Numbered from the stretch's first letter, positions 9,802-18,306 are shown. The stretch is 64,000 nt of DNA from Thermococcus sp. M36 (GCF_012027355.1 NZ_SNUH01000001.1:372001-436000), one strand, 5' to 3'. Notes: generated by a model not told the origin, from the sequence alone. Numbers and translations: made by a program.

Positions 9802-10365
9802 ATGGTGCTCAACAGGTACCGCGAAAACGTCAAGGGCTACCTCGAAGCGATAGTGAGACCTCTGGCAAAGGCGGGCATTACGCCGAACACGATAACCATC
9901 CTGGGACTGCTGATAAGCCTCGTCGGTGCCTACCTGTTTTCCCAGAGGGAGCAGTTCTTGGCAGCCATTGTCCTGCTATTCGGCTCGCTCATAGACGCCC
10001 TTGATGGAACCCTCGCGAGGATGACCGGGAAGACCAGCCGCTTCGGTGCCTTCCTCGACTCAACTTTCGACAGGATAAGCGATGGGACCGTTCTCTTCGG
10101 CATTGCTTTGGGGAATCTCGTGGACTGGAGAATAGCTTTCATTGCCTTCATGGGCAGCTATCTGGTGAGCTACGAGCGCTGCCGGGCGGAGCTTGCCGGT
10201 TCAGGGAAGCTCGCCGTGGGAATAGCGGAGAGGGCCGAAAGGCTGCTCATACTCATAATAACCGCCATGTTTGGCTACGTGGAGTACGGGGTTTACATCA
10301 TTGCCGTGCTCGCGTGGATAACGGTTTTCCAGCGCATGTGGGCGGCATACCAGAGGCTCAGGTGA
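9802..10365 (+). CDS. CDP-alcohol phosphatidyltransferase (archaetidylinositol-phosphate synthase type)
   Basis: An integral membrane enzyme of about 187 residues with six predicted helices. The family signature D-x2-D-G-x2-A-R-x8-G-x3-D-x3-D is complete in IDALDGTLARMTGKTSRFG followed by AFLDSTFDRISD. It transfers an alcohol phosphate onto CDP-activated lipid; in Thermococcales the likely acceptor is myo-inositol phosphate on CDP-archaeol, but serine or glycerol phosphate cannot be excluded. ATG 9802 is preferred over GTG 9793 because GGTGG sits just before it. Likely cotranscribed with trm56. Confidence 0.85.
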   Translation: MVLNRYRENVKGYLEAIVRPLAKAGITPNTITILGLLISLVGAYLFSQREQFLAAIVLLFGSLIDALDGTLARMTGKTSRFGAFLDSTFDRISDGTVLFGIALGNLVDWRIAFIAFMGSYLVSYERCRAELAGSGKLAVGIAERAERLLILIITAMFGYVEYGVYIIAVLAWITVFQRMWAAYQRLR

Positions 10366-10369
10366 AGAA

Positions 10370-10442
10370 AGGGGGAATGACGAGAATTTCGCTAGGCGAG
10401 CCGCTGGAAAGCGGCCATGAAGAGCCCTGCCGTTGCCGACCC
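10370..10442 (+). ncRNA. Possible degenerate C/D box sRNA in a convergent gap
   Basis: The gap between two convergent genes shows C-like ATGACGA (10377-10383), 12 bases, D'-like GCGA (10396-10399), a GCCGCT/AGCGGC hairpin, C'-like ATGAAGA (10417-10423), 12 bases and D-like CCGA (10436-10439). Both 12-base guide spacings are exact, but every box differs from consensus and the internal spacer is 17 bases, longer than usual. The hairpin could alternatively be a termination or processing signal. Low confidence. Confidence 0.3.
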
Positions 10443-10444
10443 CT

Positions 10445-11155
10445 TCATTTTTCCATTAGTCCCTTCGCTATCGCGACCACGTCGGAAAGCTTCGAGACCA
10501 CGAAGTCGCAGTCCCCCCAGAGTTCGCGCTTTTTCCCCTCAGGATCGAGGAGGACGCTCAGCATCCCAACCTTTCTGGCTCCGACGCAGTCCTTCGTGGG
10601 GTTGTCGCCGACGTAGAGGGATTCCCCAGCTTTAACCCCCGCCCTCTCAAGCGCCAGAAGGAAAGGCCCCTCGTGGGGTTTATAGAAACCGGCATCCTCG
10701 CTCGTGGTAATGCTGTCGAAGAGGTCGTAGATGCCGAGGGCCTTGAGGTGGGCTTCTATATAGTCGTTGTCCGAATCGGTGATTATTCCTATGTGGAGGC
10801 CGAGGTCTTTGAGGGCTCTGATCGTTTCGACCGCATCGGGGAACAGCTCACCGTATTTCTCGTGCATCGCCATGCTTATCTCCCAGAAATCGGCCGGAAC
10901 ATCGAAGCCGCGCCTTTCCGCGACCCTTTTCATGGCCTCGGTGTCAACGTCCCTGATTTTAACGTAGGGCTTTCCGGCCAGCTCTTTAAAGAGGGCGGAG
11001 CTTTCAGCCTCGTACTCCTTCCAGAGCTTAATATAATCTAAGTCTTCCCTGCCAGCCTTTCTAAGGACTTCCCTCACTATGTTCTGGTGGGTAACGTTCT
11101 CGCCCTCCTTAGTGATGAGCGTCCCGACGAAGTCGAAGAACACCGCCCTTAGCAT
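10445..11155 (-). CDS. HAD superfamily hydrolase, TON_0338-like
   Basis: A 236-residue class I HAD phosphatase. Motif I is FFDFVGTL (nucleophile Asp in DFVGT; the usual second Asp is replaced by Val), motif II IITDSDN, motif III Lys in FYKPHEGPF, and motif IV GDNPTKDCVGA. The helical cap lies between residues about 20 and 90. The loss of the second Asp of DxD weakens a simple phosphatase role and may mean altered chemistry, as in dehalogenase or phosphonatase branches. ATG 11155 has GGTGGTCAG upstream. The resemblance to a structurally studied Thermococcus onnurineus HAD protein is from memory. Confidence 0.8.
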   Translation of the reverse strand: MLRAVFFDFVGTLITKEGENVTHQNIVREVLRKAGREDLDYIKLWKEYEAESSALFKELAGKPYVKIRDVDTEAMKRVAERRGFDVPADFWEISMAMHEKYGELFPDAVETIRALKDLGLHIGIITDSDNDYIEAHLKALGIYDLFDSITTSEDAGFYKPHEGPFLLALERAGVKAGESLYVGDNPTKDCVGARKVGMLSVLLDPEGKKRELWGDCDFVVSKLSDVVAIAKGLMEK

Positions 11156-11314
11156 TCTGACCACCGCAGAAAATTGTCTGGAGGAGTTAAAACCCTTCCC
11201 CGCCACAATGACAAAATCTGAACCAAAATCCTTCGGGAAATTGCCAATTTGATAGAAAAAATTTAGAAAAAGTTTTATTGCTCGGCGAATTTTGAAAGCA
11301 GAAAACATTGGGGG

Positions 11315-11596
11315 GTGTGCAATATCGAAGCAATACTCCTCGTCTGGGGCGTCCGGGACGAGGTTCTGGAGAAGCTCCCCGTCGAAGGCCACTGGCTCTA
11401 CGGGGAGTACGACTTCATAGCGAAGGTGGAATTCAGGGACGAGTTCGAGATGGAGCAGTTTATCGGACAGCTTAGACGCTTAATTCACGGTGGAACGTTC
11501 AAGCTCATGCCGGTTACCCTCTCCGCAATCAAGACAGGTGATGGAGAGAACGAGACAGTATCCGTTCTTGAGGACCTCAGAGTTTTGGCCCCATGA
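11315..11596 (+). CDS. Stand-alone Lrp/AsnC-type ligand-binding domain protein
   Basis: The 93 residues fold like a RAM/AsnC ligand-binding domain (beta-alpha-beta-beta-alpha-beta): IEAILLVWGVRDEVLEKL, then WLYGEYDFIAKVEF, a helix EMEQFIGQLRRLI, and a final strand. No helix-turn-helix is present, so it is not by itself a DNA binder; such proteins can associate with Lrp regulators. The start is GTG 11315, with no good alternative ATG. An AT-rich promoter with GTTTTATT near 11272 lies upstream. Its last 20 bases overlap the end of the convergent ASCH gene. Confidence 0.6.
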   Translation: MCNIEAILLVWGVRDEVLEKLPVEGHWLYGEYDFIAKVEFRDEFEMEQFIGQLRRLIHGGTFKLMPVTLSAIKTGDGENETVSVLEDLRVLAP

Positions 11597-12152
11597 GGCC
11601 CCGCCTTTTAAGCTCCTCGTAGGCCCTCCTCAGAGCGTTCCTGATGAGGTAGCGCTTGTTCATGCCGCCGAGCCTGTGGGCGGCTTTCCTGAGGCTCCCT
11701 ATCCGGAGGAAAAGCTCTATGAGTTGCCTGTCTTCTTCAGAAAGGTCGAGATGTTTAAGCGCTATTTCCGCTATCTCTATGGGGTTGTTGCCCTCGTACG
11801 CATAGTCCGAACTCATGACGGGCCTGCTGAACTTCTCCACCAGCCGGAAGACTATGACATGGGCCGTTGAGTCGTCGCTGACGTGCTTGTAGTGCTGTTT
11901 GAGCGCGTTTATCAGCTCCTCACGGCTTGAGAAACCGTCAAGAAAAGCATCCTCATCCGTCAGCTCGCCGACGGTTTTGGTCTCAATCCTCTCGATGACT
12001 GCCTTTCCGAGGGCGTAGCCGCCGGAGTGTATGAGGATGGTATCGCCTTCTTTGAGGTTTGGCCCCCTGCCGAGCCTGACGGTGGCCCTCTTCCTTCCGC
12101 TGAGTATCGCCTCGGCGTAGCGCCCGTCGAACTTCAGGTGGCGCATGGGCAT
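11577..12152 (-). CDS. ASCH domain protein with C-terminal helical domain
   Basis: Residues about 1-105 form an ASCH domain, a PUA-like beta barrel suggested to bind RNA or nucleosides: MRHLKFDGRYAEAILSGRKR, ATVRLGRG, GDTILIHSGG and TVGELTDEDAFLDGFSS are typical. The rest is a helical domain with a helix-turn-helix-like stretch (GSLRKAAHRLGG). Start 12152 overlaps the stop of the next ASCH gene (TGATG); ATG 12146 has better ribosome-site spacing and is a fair alternative. It forms an operon with the second ASCH gene. Confidence 0.75.
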   Translation of the reverse strand: MPMRHLKFDGRYAEAILSGRKRATVRLGRGPNLKEGDTILIHSGGYALGKAVIERIETKTVGELTDEDAFLDGFSSREELINALKQHYKHVSDDSTAHVIVFRLVEKFSRPVMSSDYAYEGNNPIEIAEIALKHLDLSEEDRQLIELFLRIGSLRKAAHRLGGMNKRYLIRNALRRAYEELKRRGLMGPKL

Positions 12153-12490
12153 CACCCTTTCTCGCCCACGAGCTTGAACCTTATTGCTATGACACCGTAG
12201 CGGTTCTCCTTCCACTTGGGGTACATGTTGTGGAACCTCTTCACCGCCCTCTCGAAGCTCGGCTCGTCCGGAAATATCTTCTTTATCGGCTCCTCCCGGA
12301 GAACCTGGCGGAAGGTCTCATAGCGCTTAACGGACGTTACCACCGCGGGCACTTGGTCGTTGAATATTATTTTGTCCCCCAGCTTTATGCCCCTCAGCTG
12401 TGGGTATGCGACCCTGACCTCTATTCTCTTCTCCCCAGACCGTATATAATCAAGGTACTCCTCACGAACCCTGAGTCGATAGACCCTCAT
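12152..12490 (-). CDS. ASCH domain protein
   Basis: A 112-residue protein that is essentially one ASCH domain: [39 protein letters not shown] and the segment [20 protein letters not shown], with the G-x-K-x-x-E/T-x-R pattern after the first helix. The PUA-like fold points to RNA-related or nucleotide-ligand binding. It is the first gene of a two-gene ASCH operon; the two proteins are divergent, so they are not a recent duplication. Confidence 0.78.
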   Translation of the reverse strand: MRVYRLRVREEYLDYIRSGEKRIEVRVAYPQLRGIKLGDKIIFNDQVPAVVTSVKRYETFRQVLREEPIKKIFPDEPSFERAVKRFHNMYPKWKENRYGVIAIRFKLVGEKG

Positions 12491-12538
12491 CTTTCACCAC
12501 ACTCCGATTTCTCGCCCCGCTTAAAAGGCTGATGGAAA

Positions 12539-12547
12539 CTTTTAAAT
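12539..12547 (+). promoter_or_regulatory. TATA box of the pilin gene
   Basis: ACTTTTAAAT precedes ATG 12581 by about 35 bp and follows GGAAA, a BRE-like element. A transcript from here would carry the pilin and prepilin peptidase genes together. Confidence 0.5.
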
Positions 12548-12580
12548 CCTTTAGCGCAGAAGGTGAACCAGGTGCAGGGA

Positions 12581-12745
12581 ATGAGGCGGGCCCAGGGCGC
12601 AATAGAGTACCTCTTCATGCTTGCCGCTGTTCTCATCATAGTACTAGTGGCGACGAGGGTCGTTCTCAACGGGGTAAGGAACATGGACGCGGCAATAGAA
12701 GATTACATAACACAGGTAAGACAGCAGATCCTTGAAAACCTCTGA
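12581..12745 (+). CDS. Class III signal peptide pilin-like protein
   Basis: A 54-residue type IV pilin-like subunit. The N-terminus MRRAQGAIEYLFMLAAVL is a class III signal: a short basic leader, the cleavage-site QGAIEYL and a hydrophobic helix that would form the filament core. ATG 12581 is preferred over GTG 12563 because it gives the usual short leader and has GGTGCAGG upstream. The rest is an amphipathic helix, so this may be a minor pilin or a small surface filament subunit. The adjacent prepilin peptidase (10 bp downstream) very likely processes it. Confidence 0.82.
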   Translation: MRRAQGAIEYLFMLAAVLIIVLVATRVVLNGVRNMDAAIEDYITQVRQQILENL

Positions 12746-12754
12746 GGTGGAATC

Positions 12755-13975
12755 ATGGAGTTTCTGCCCTTCGTTCTGGGCCTGGCTATGGGGCTTCTTA
12801 CTTCCTACACGGACGTAAAGACAGGCTTCATCTTTGACAACCACGTTTTTCCGACGCTCACCCTCATGGGGAAACTCCTCGGCTGGGAAGAGGGTGAAGA
12901 AGGCGACACCGGCCTCCCCGGATGGGTCGAAAAGCTCACTGTTCCGGCCGTTGAGGTCGGAATACTGTACTACCTCTACCTCGGCATCAAAGCCCAGGAT
13001 CCAACACTTGCCGCTTCGGGCCTCATAGGGCTAATCCTCGGCTTTTTACTGGGTCTGCTCCTCTACTACATTGGAGCATGGGCGAGCGGTGATGCCGTTA
13101 TACTGGCCGGATTCTCGGCACTGCTCCCCTACGCACCCGCAACAGCGTCAGTGGTGGCTCCCTACGCCCTCCGGTACCCCCTCTACCCGCTGACGATACT
13201 CCTGAACAGCCTCATAGCGATTTTCCCCTTCATATTCCTCTACGCCTTTGGCGTGATACTGTCCAGAAGACAGTTTGATGAACTGAAGCGGATATTCACG
13301 GACGGGGCCAGGCTGACCGGTGAGGTCGCCCTGTGGATAATGGCAGCCCTCGGCTTCAGGCTGATAATATATGACCTGTCGGGAACAGCGATAACGGGGA
13401 TATGGTCATGGCTGTTCACAATCGCGGTCATATACGCCCTTGGAAAGTTCAGGAAAGTCGGAGACGCCATAGGATTAGCAGTGCTGGCTTACCTTCTCTA
13501 CACCGACCCCGCACCTGTGATGGGGGTGTTCCTCAGGCTCCTAGCAGTCCTGTACATCTTCAAGGTGTTCTTCTCCCTCGTTAAGTTCATGAGAACCGGC
13601 GTCCTAATGGAGGAGGTGCCTGTCGAGGAGTTGAGGGAGTGGGACATACTCGGTGAGACCGTTTTCGAGAAGGATGGGACAGTTCTCAGGGACAGGAGTG
13701 ACCCCCTCACGCGCATGAAGAACGCCGTTGTCTCCGGGGACCCATCACTCCTGAGGTCTGACTACGGAAGGATAATAGCGTCCCCCACTGCGGAGGGCCT
13801 CAGAAAGGAGCAGATAGAGGAGCTCAGGCGCCTTGTGGAAGAGGGAAGGCTCGAGAACAGGTTTTTAAGAAAGAAGTCCATGCCCTTTGCCCCTGCACTG
13901 TTCCTCGGTTTCCTCATTAGCTACTTCTGGGGCGATATCTTTTGGTGGATACAGCTCAAGATGGCCGGGCTGTGA
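12755..13975 (+). CDS. A24 family prepilin peptidase with C-terminal extension
   Basis: A polytopic aspartic protease that removes the leader of class III signal peptides. The two catalytic Asp residues are visible in SYTDVKTGFIFDNH (residue about 21) and in the GxGD-like ASGDAVILAGF (near residue 111). About ten membrane helices are spread through the chain. At 406 residues it is longer than a minimal archaeal preflagellin peptidase (about 230); the extra C-terminal part contains a charged region (about 285-375) and a last helix. It is cotranscribed with the small pilin gene. Confidence 0.85.
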   Translation: MEFLPFVLGLAMGLLTSYTDVKTGFIFDNHVFPTLTLMGKLLGWEEGEEGDTGLPGWVEKLTVPAVEVGILYYLYLGIKAQDPTLAASGLIGLILGFLLGLLLYYIGAWASGDAVILAGFSALLPYAPATASVVAPYALRYPLYPLTILLNSLIAIFPFIFLYAFGVILSRRQFDELKRIFTDGARLTGEVALWIMAALGFRLIIYDLSGTAITGIWSWLFTIAVIYALGKFRKVGDAIGLAVLAYLLYTDPAPVMGVFLRLLAVLYIFKVFFSLVKFMRTGVLMEEVPVEELREWDILGETVFEKDGTVLRDRSDPLTRMKNAVVSGDPSLLRSDYGRIIASPTAEGLRKEQIEELRRLVEEGRLENRFLRKKSMPFAPALFLGFLISYFWGDIFWWIQLKMAGL

Positions 13976-14007
13976 GTTAGGCTTTTAACCTCCCGCCCGT
14001 AAACCCC

Positions 14008-14073
14008 ACCGCCGGCCCGGCGTCCGCCCACCCCGCGGAGGAGTGAGGCGGGGATTCCGGCCGGGCCAACAGG
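14008..14073 (+). ncRNA. H/ACA box sRNA (single hairpin)
   Basis: A GC-rich hairpin in an intergenic gap: lower stem GGCCCGGC (14014-14021) with GCCGGGCC (14060-14067), an internal loop (14022-14030 and 14054-14059), upper stem CCCCGC (14031-14036) with GCGGGG (14048-14053), and an apical loop with GGA and GTGA elements that fits an L7Ae-binding kink-loop. The box ACA is at 14069-14071, 15 bases below the top of the pocket, as required for pseudouridine guides. A TATA-like CTTTTAAC lies about 26 bp upstream. Target not determined. Confidence 0.68.
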
Positions 14074-14129
14074 GGGATGAGGAGCTTTTGCTTTGCTGAC
14101 GCGTGATGAGCACGCCCTTCACCGACCCC
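14074..14129 (+). ncRNA. C/D box sRNA
   Basis: C box ATGAGGA (14077-14083, one mismatch), 12-base guide, D' box CTGA (14096-14099), 3-base spacer, perfect C' box GTGATGA (14103-14109), 12-base guide and D box CCGA (14122-14125, one mismatch). The 12/3/12 spacing is that of archaeal 2'-O-methylation guides. Predicted targets are sequences complementary to GCTTTTGCTTTG and GCACGCCCTTCA, modified at the base paired with the fifth position before D' or D. It follows the H/ACA RNA directly. Confidence 0.66.
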
Positions 14130-14130
14130 G

Positions 14131-14754
14131 CTACTCCAGCAGGCCTGTTATTATCTCCTTCACTTCCCAGAGGCTGTCGACGTTGTGGTCGCCTTCCACA
14201 CCCTCGTGGGGGTTTATCGCTATGCTGACATCGGCCTCTCTGAACATACTGAGATCGTTATAGCCGTCGCCGACCGCTACCGTGAGTTCGGGCTTGAGTT
14301 CCTCTTTAAGCTCCCGCAGGATGTTTCCCTTGCTCTTGAAGTCCACCGCGGGATTCACCTTCCCGGTGACAACGCCGTTCTTGTCAAAGATGAGTTCGTT
14401 GGCATAGACGTAATCGACGCCGAGCTCTTCCGCTATCCTTCCGGCGAGACACATAAGACCGCTCGAGAGGATCGCTATCTTGAAGTCGTTCCGCTTCAGA
14501 AATTCTATCAGCTCTCTGGCCCCGTCCATGTATTCTACAGAGTTCGCCCATTCCAGTATCTCGTCCCTCGTGTGCCCCTTCCAGAGCGACGCGTCCAGCT
14601 CGGCCCACTTCACGTAGTCTATTTTACCTGCAAAGAAAAGCTCCGCGTACTCCTTCCCCTTCTCCCAGGTCCCGAACCTCTTGTGGAGTTCCACCCAGCT
14701 CGAGATTGATTTCACTAGCGTGCCCTCAAGATCGAAAGAGATAAGCCTCACCAT
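14131..14754 (-). CDS. HAD phosphatase, phosphoserine-phosphatase-like
   Basis: 207 residues. Motif I is ISFDLEGTLV (nucleophile Asp, second acidic residue Glu in place of Asp), motif II ILSSGLMCLA, motif III a Lys in VDFKSKGNIL and motif IV VAVGDGYNDLSM, the G-D-x-x-N-D form of the SerB subgroup. The cap between motifs I and II is helical. The substrate may be phosphoserine or another small phosphate ester. The start has GGTGGTACC before the ATG and a TATA box GCTTTTAAG about 30 bp upstream. Its 3-prime end abuts the C/D sRNA. Confidence 0.8.
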   Translation of the reverse strand: MVRLISFDLEGTLVKSISSWVELHKRFGTWEKGKEYAELFFAGKIDYVKWAELDASLWKGHTRDEILEWANSVEYMDGARELIEFLKRNDFKIAILSSGLMCLAGRIAEELGVDYVYANELIFDKNGVVTGKVNPAVDFKSKGNILRELKEELKPELTVAVGDGYNDLSMFREADVSIAINPHEGVEGDHNVDSLWEVKEIITGLLE

Positions 14755-14793
14755 GGTACCACCTAAAGAAAAGCTCGGAAGGAGCTTAAAAGC

Positions 14794-15652
<859 letters not shown>

Positions 15653-15674
15653 GATACATACCTGCCGCGGAGGG

Positions 15675-15683
15675 TTTATAAAT
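15675..15683. promoter_or_regulatory. Symmetric TATA box shared by 5S rRNA and the 15706 gene
   Basis: TTTATAAAT is self-complementary. On the minus strand its centre is 27 bp upstream of the 5S 5-prime end; on the plus strand it is 27 bp upstream of ATG 15706. One TATA element may therefore serve both directions, with BRE sequences setting the balance. Confidence 0.6.
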
Positions 15684-15705
15684 CTTACGGTGTTTAGGTG
15701 TCTCG

Positions 15706-17241
15706 ATGGAGAGGGAGATACTGGAACTGCTGATGTTGGAGCGAACCAGGGAACCGCTAAGTCCCGGCAAAAGGGTTAGGGAATTCCAGAGATGGCTCCA
15801 AACCATGAAAAACGGAGAGAACGTCGAGGCAAAGGGTTTCCTGCTCGCCAGAAAGCCCCCCAATGCCCCAAGGGATGCGGCATACTACATGCTCTCCCCG
15901 CTATCGCCCTCGGAGCTTGCCAAGCTCGGAGAGAACGAGTTCAGGACTTACCTCATCATACGGGCAACGGAGGGGACAAAAGTCTCCGGAGAGGTAAAAC
16001 CCGGAAGCTATGTCCTGGTTAAGGGCGTCATAGATGCCTACCCTTTCGGCAACCTGAGGATGGTTCACGCGAGTTCGATTGAGGGAAGGGACTACTCGGA
16101 GTACTGGAAGGACTACCGTGAGTTTGCGCTCAGCAGACGGGAGGTTCTCGACCTCTTTGAGAGAACTATCTATGTCCGCAGCGATATGAGGAAAGCTCTT
16201 ATCTATTCACTCTACGGCGTCCCCTATATCCTCTGGGGAAGCGAGACCCCCCAATGGGGCGAGGGCTTTGAGTACACAGTCTACAAGTACAGGGAAAACA
16301 TGGGGCTTCTGGCCCTCTGGAAGGCACTAAAATACTTCCAATCGAGTCTACCGTGGGAAGTTCGTCTGAGAAAAGAAACCTCCCTCGAAATAATTGATCC
16401 AGTACTGGACATTGATTTCCGGATCCGCAACCCCAACGGGACGGACATGAAATATTACACCCCCTCCTCAAAGAGGGGGCTGATGAGGATACCAAAATGG
16501 AGCGAGAGACCCTTAGTGAACAAAAGGGCAATCGGCCTCCTGCCCCAGGACGTCGAGGCGGACCCCACCGACCCCCTGGCCAAAATCTCCGAGACTCCCT
16601 TTGTTCTCATGCCGTGGGAGGAGAAGCCCTACTTCGAGGAGAACAGGGAATTCCGGCAGCTGATCCCCAACCTGCTCGTGACTATTTTCATCAACAGGGA
16701 ACGCTATCGCTCCATGAGCTATGACGAGCTAAGCAGGCTGAGGGAGGAGCACCTAAAATGGAGGAGGTGGGGCAGGGAGGAGTACAGCGAAACATTTGGA
16801 AAGCTGACAACCCCAAGCGGGGTGCTCCACCTCGGAATGAGGTTCTACCTCGACACCCGGCTCTTTGGGGCCATTACAAGGTTTTATGGAAGGGTCACAG
16901 ACAGGGCCGTGAAAGATGTCAGAGAGATTGATGATACGATACTGAACGAGTGGAACGTGGTTCTTAACGAGATCATTAGAAAGAGGCCGGAGGTCATAAT
17001 GAAGCTGGAGAAGGAGTATGAGCGCTACATCCCCCACGACGTCCGGGCCCAAAAGGCGCTTCATATATTCCATGACCTTGCCTCCACCAGTCCCACAGGG
17101 GAAGTTACCCGGGAGGAGTTCCTGAGTGAGATGGTGAGAAACGGCTTCAACGAGCGGGACGCCCTCGACATGATTGAAAGGTTTATAGCCACCGGCTACG
17201 TATACGAGCCGTTCCCAGGGAAGCTCAGGCTCATACGGTGA
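15706..17241 (+). CDS. Hypothetical protein with OB-like and MCM-like winged-helix parts
   Basis: 511 residues, function unknown. Residues about 85-125 (KPGSYVLVKGVIDAYPFGNL, then RMVHASSIE) look like an OB-fold nucleic-acid binding region. The last 50 residues (TREEFLSEMVRNGFNERDAL, FIATGYVYEPFPGKLRLI) resemble the C-terminal winged helix of archaeal MCM helicase. No Walker A or B motif is visible, so it is not itself an ATPase of that type. The middle is rich in aromatic and charged residues. It precedes the RNase P subunit gene by 4 bp and is probably in its operon, which hints at a nucleic-acid role. Confidence 0.55.
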   Translation: MEREILELLMLERTREPLSPGKRVREFQRWLQTMKNGENVEAKGFLLARKPPNAPRDAAYYMLSPLSPSELAKLGENEFRTYLIIRATEGTKVSGEVKPGSYVLVKGVIDAYPFGNLRMVHASSIEGRDYSEYWKDYREFALSRREVLDLFERTIYVRSDMRKALIYSLYGVPYILWGSETPQWGEGFEYTVYKYRENMGLLALWKALKYFQSSLPWEVRLRKETSLEIIDPVLDIDFRIRNPNGTDMKYYTPSSKRGLMRIPKWSERPLVNKRAIGLLPQDVEADPTDPLAKISETPFVLMPWEEKPYFEENREFRQLIPNLLVTIFINRERYRSMSYDELSRLREEHLKWRRWGREEYSETFGKLTTPSGVLHLGMRFYLDTRLFGAITRFYGRVTDRAVKDVREIDDTILNEWNVVLNEIIRKRPEVIMKLEKEYERYIPHDVRAQKALHIFHDLASTSPTGEVTREEFLSEMVRNGFNERDALDMIERFIATGYVYEPFPGKLRLIR

Positions 17242-17245
17242 TGGT

Positions 17246-17674
17246 ATGTCAAGGAAGAAGTTTATACGCCAGAAAGAGCAGAGGGAGAAGAAGAGAATCG
17301 CCAGGGAAAGGGTTGAGATACTCTTCACGTTAGCAGAGCGGGTTTTTCCCTACGAGCCAGAATTAGCCAACCGCTACGTCGAGATAGCCCTCGCAGTTCA
17401 GCAGAAGGCCAAGATAAGGATGCCGAGGAAGTGGAAGCGGCGCTACTGCAAGAAATGCCACTCCTTCCTAGTTCCAGGAAAGAACACAAGGGTAAGGCTG
17501 AGGAGCCGGCCCTACCCCCACGTCGTGATCAAATGCCTCAACTGCGGACACATCATGCGCTACCCGTATTTGAGGGAGCAGAAGGCACGGAGAAGGAACT
17601 CCATGAAGGGAAAGACCGGCGAAAAAGCGGGACAGACGAGTATTAAAGGAAGCAATCATTCGGGCTCTGAGTGA
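17246..17674 (+). CDS. rnp4: Ribonuclease P protein component 4 (Rpp21)
   Basis: A 142-residue zinc-ribbon protein of the archaeal RNase P holoenzyme, which removes 5-prime leaders from pre-tRNA; Rpp21 pairs with Rpp29 on the specificity domain of the RNA. The zinc ligands are CKKC (residue about 68) and CLNC (about 94), preceded by the basic segment MPRKWKRRYCKKC and an N-terminal helical part. ATG 17250-type alternatives are not better: GGTGATG stands right before the chosen start. The last 20 or so residues are low-complexity and overlap the end of the convergent cyclase gene by 19 bp. Confidence 0.92.
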   Translation: MSRKKFIRQKEQREKKRIARERVEILFTLAERVFPYEPELANRYVEIALAVQQKAKIRMPRKWKRRYCKKCHSFLVPGKNTRVRLRSRPYPHVVIKCLNCGHIMRYPYLREQKARRRNSMKGKTGEKAGQTSIKGSNHSGSE

Positions 17675-18237
17675 ACCACCGCCACGGCCCTAACGGGGCT
17701 CCCTGAGCCGCCCTCTATTTTCAGAGGAAAGGCCATAAATGTGAACTCCATGTCCAGAAGAACTTCGAGGTTGGTGAGATTCTCGAAAATCGGCACTTCG
17801 GCCGACAGTAGTATCTTGTGGACGGCGTCGTCGCCGATGCTCATCGCGTCGGTTCCGACGGCTTTTGCCCCCTCAGCCACTAGGAACAGCGCCACCTCGG
17901 GGGAGAGCTCCCTTCCGCCTGTCAGGAACAGGACTATTCTATCGAAGTAGCCCGAATCCGGAATCTCGTCGAGCTTTACCGGCCCGTCGCCGGCGCGAAC
18001 GTCCAGAACAAGGCCGCGGCCGATGAACTTCTCAAGGGGTATCTCATCCACGGTCTTTCCACCAGGTACGAAGTGGGCCGGGGCGTCAACGTGGGTTCCA
18101 GTATGCTCACCGAGCTTAAGGGCGTTCATGTAGTAGCCATCTCTGTCGATGACGGCCCAGAGCTTCATCCCCACAGGGGGATCGTCCGGATATACGGGAG
18201 TCTCCTCGGAGATGGGTACTGAGAGGTCAACTATCAT
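17656..18237 (-). CDS. Cyclase / kynurenine-formamidase-like hydrolase
   Basis: A metal-dependent hydrolase of the cyclase family (PF04199). The signature HTGTHVDAPAHF (residues about 47-58) supplies the metal-binding His and Asp residues, and the N-terminus MIVDLSVPISEETPVYPDDP is typical. Related enzymes open N-formylkynurenine or isatin rings; the archaeal substrate is unknown. ATG 18237 is chosen over the upstream GTG because GGTG lies at normal spacing. 193 residues. Confidence 0.85.
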   Translation of the reverse strand: MIVDLSVPISEETPVYPDDPPVGMKLWAVIDRDGYYMNALKLGEHTGTHVDAPAHFVPGGKTVDEIPLEKFIGRGLVLDVRAGDGPVKLDEIPDSGYFDRIVLFLTGGRELSPEVALFLVAEGAKAVGTDAMSIGDDAVHKILLSAEVPIFENLTNLEVLLDMEFTFMAFPLKIEGGSGSPVRAVAVVHSEPE

Positions 18238-18298
18238 GGGAACACCAACGGTTGTAGCCACATTAGCCTAAAAACCTTTCCGGAATTGGATGAACCGC

Positions 18299-18306
18299 TT
18301 TAAATA
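18299..18306 (+). promoter_or_regulatory. TATA box of ahcY
   Basis: TTTAAATA after GAACCGC in the gap between the divergent cyclase and S-adenosylhomocysteinase genes; it predicts a leader of about 50 bases before ATG 18379. Confidence 0.5.
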
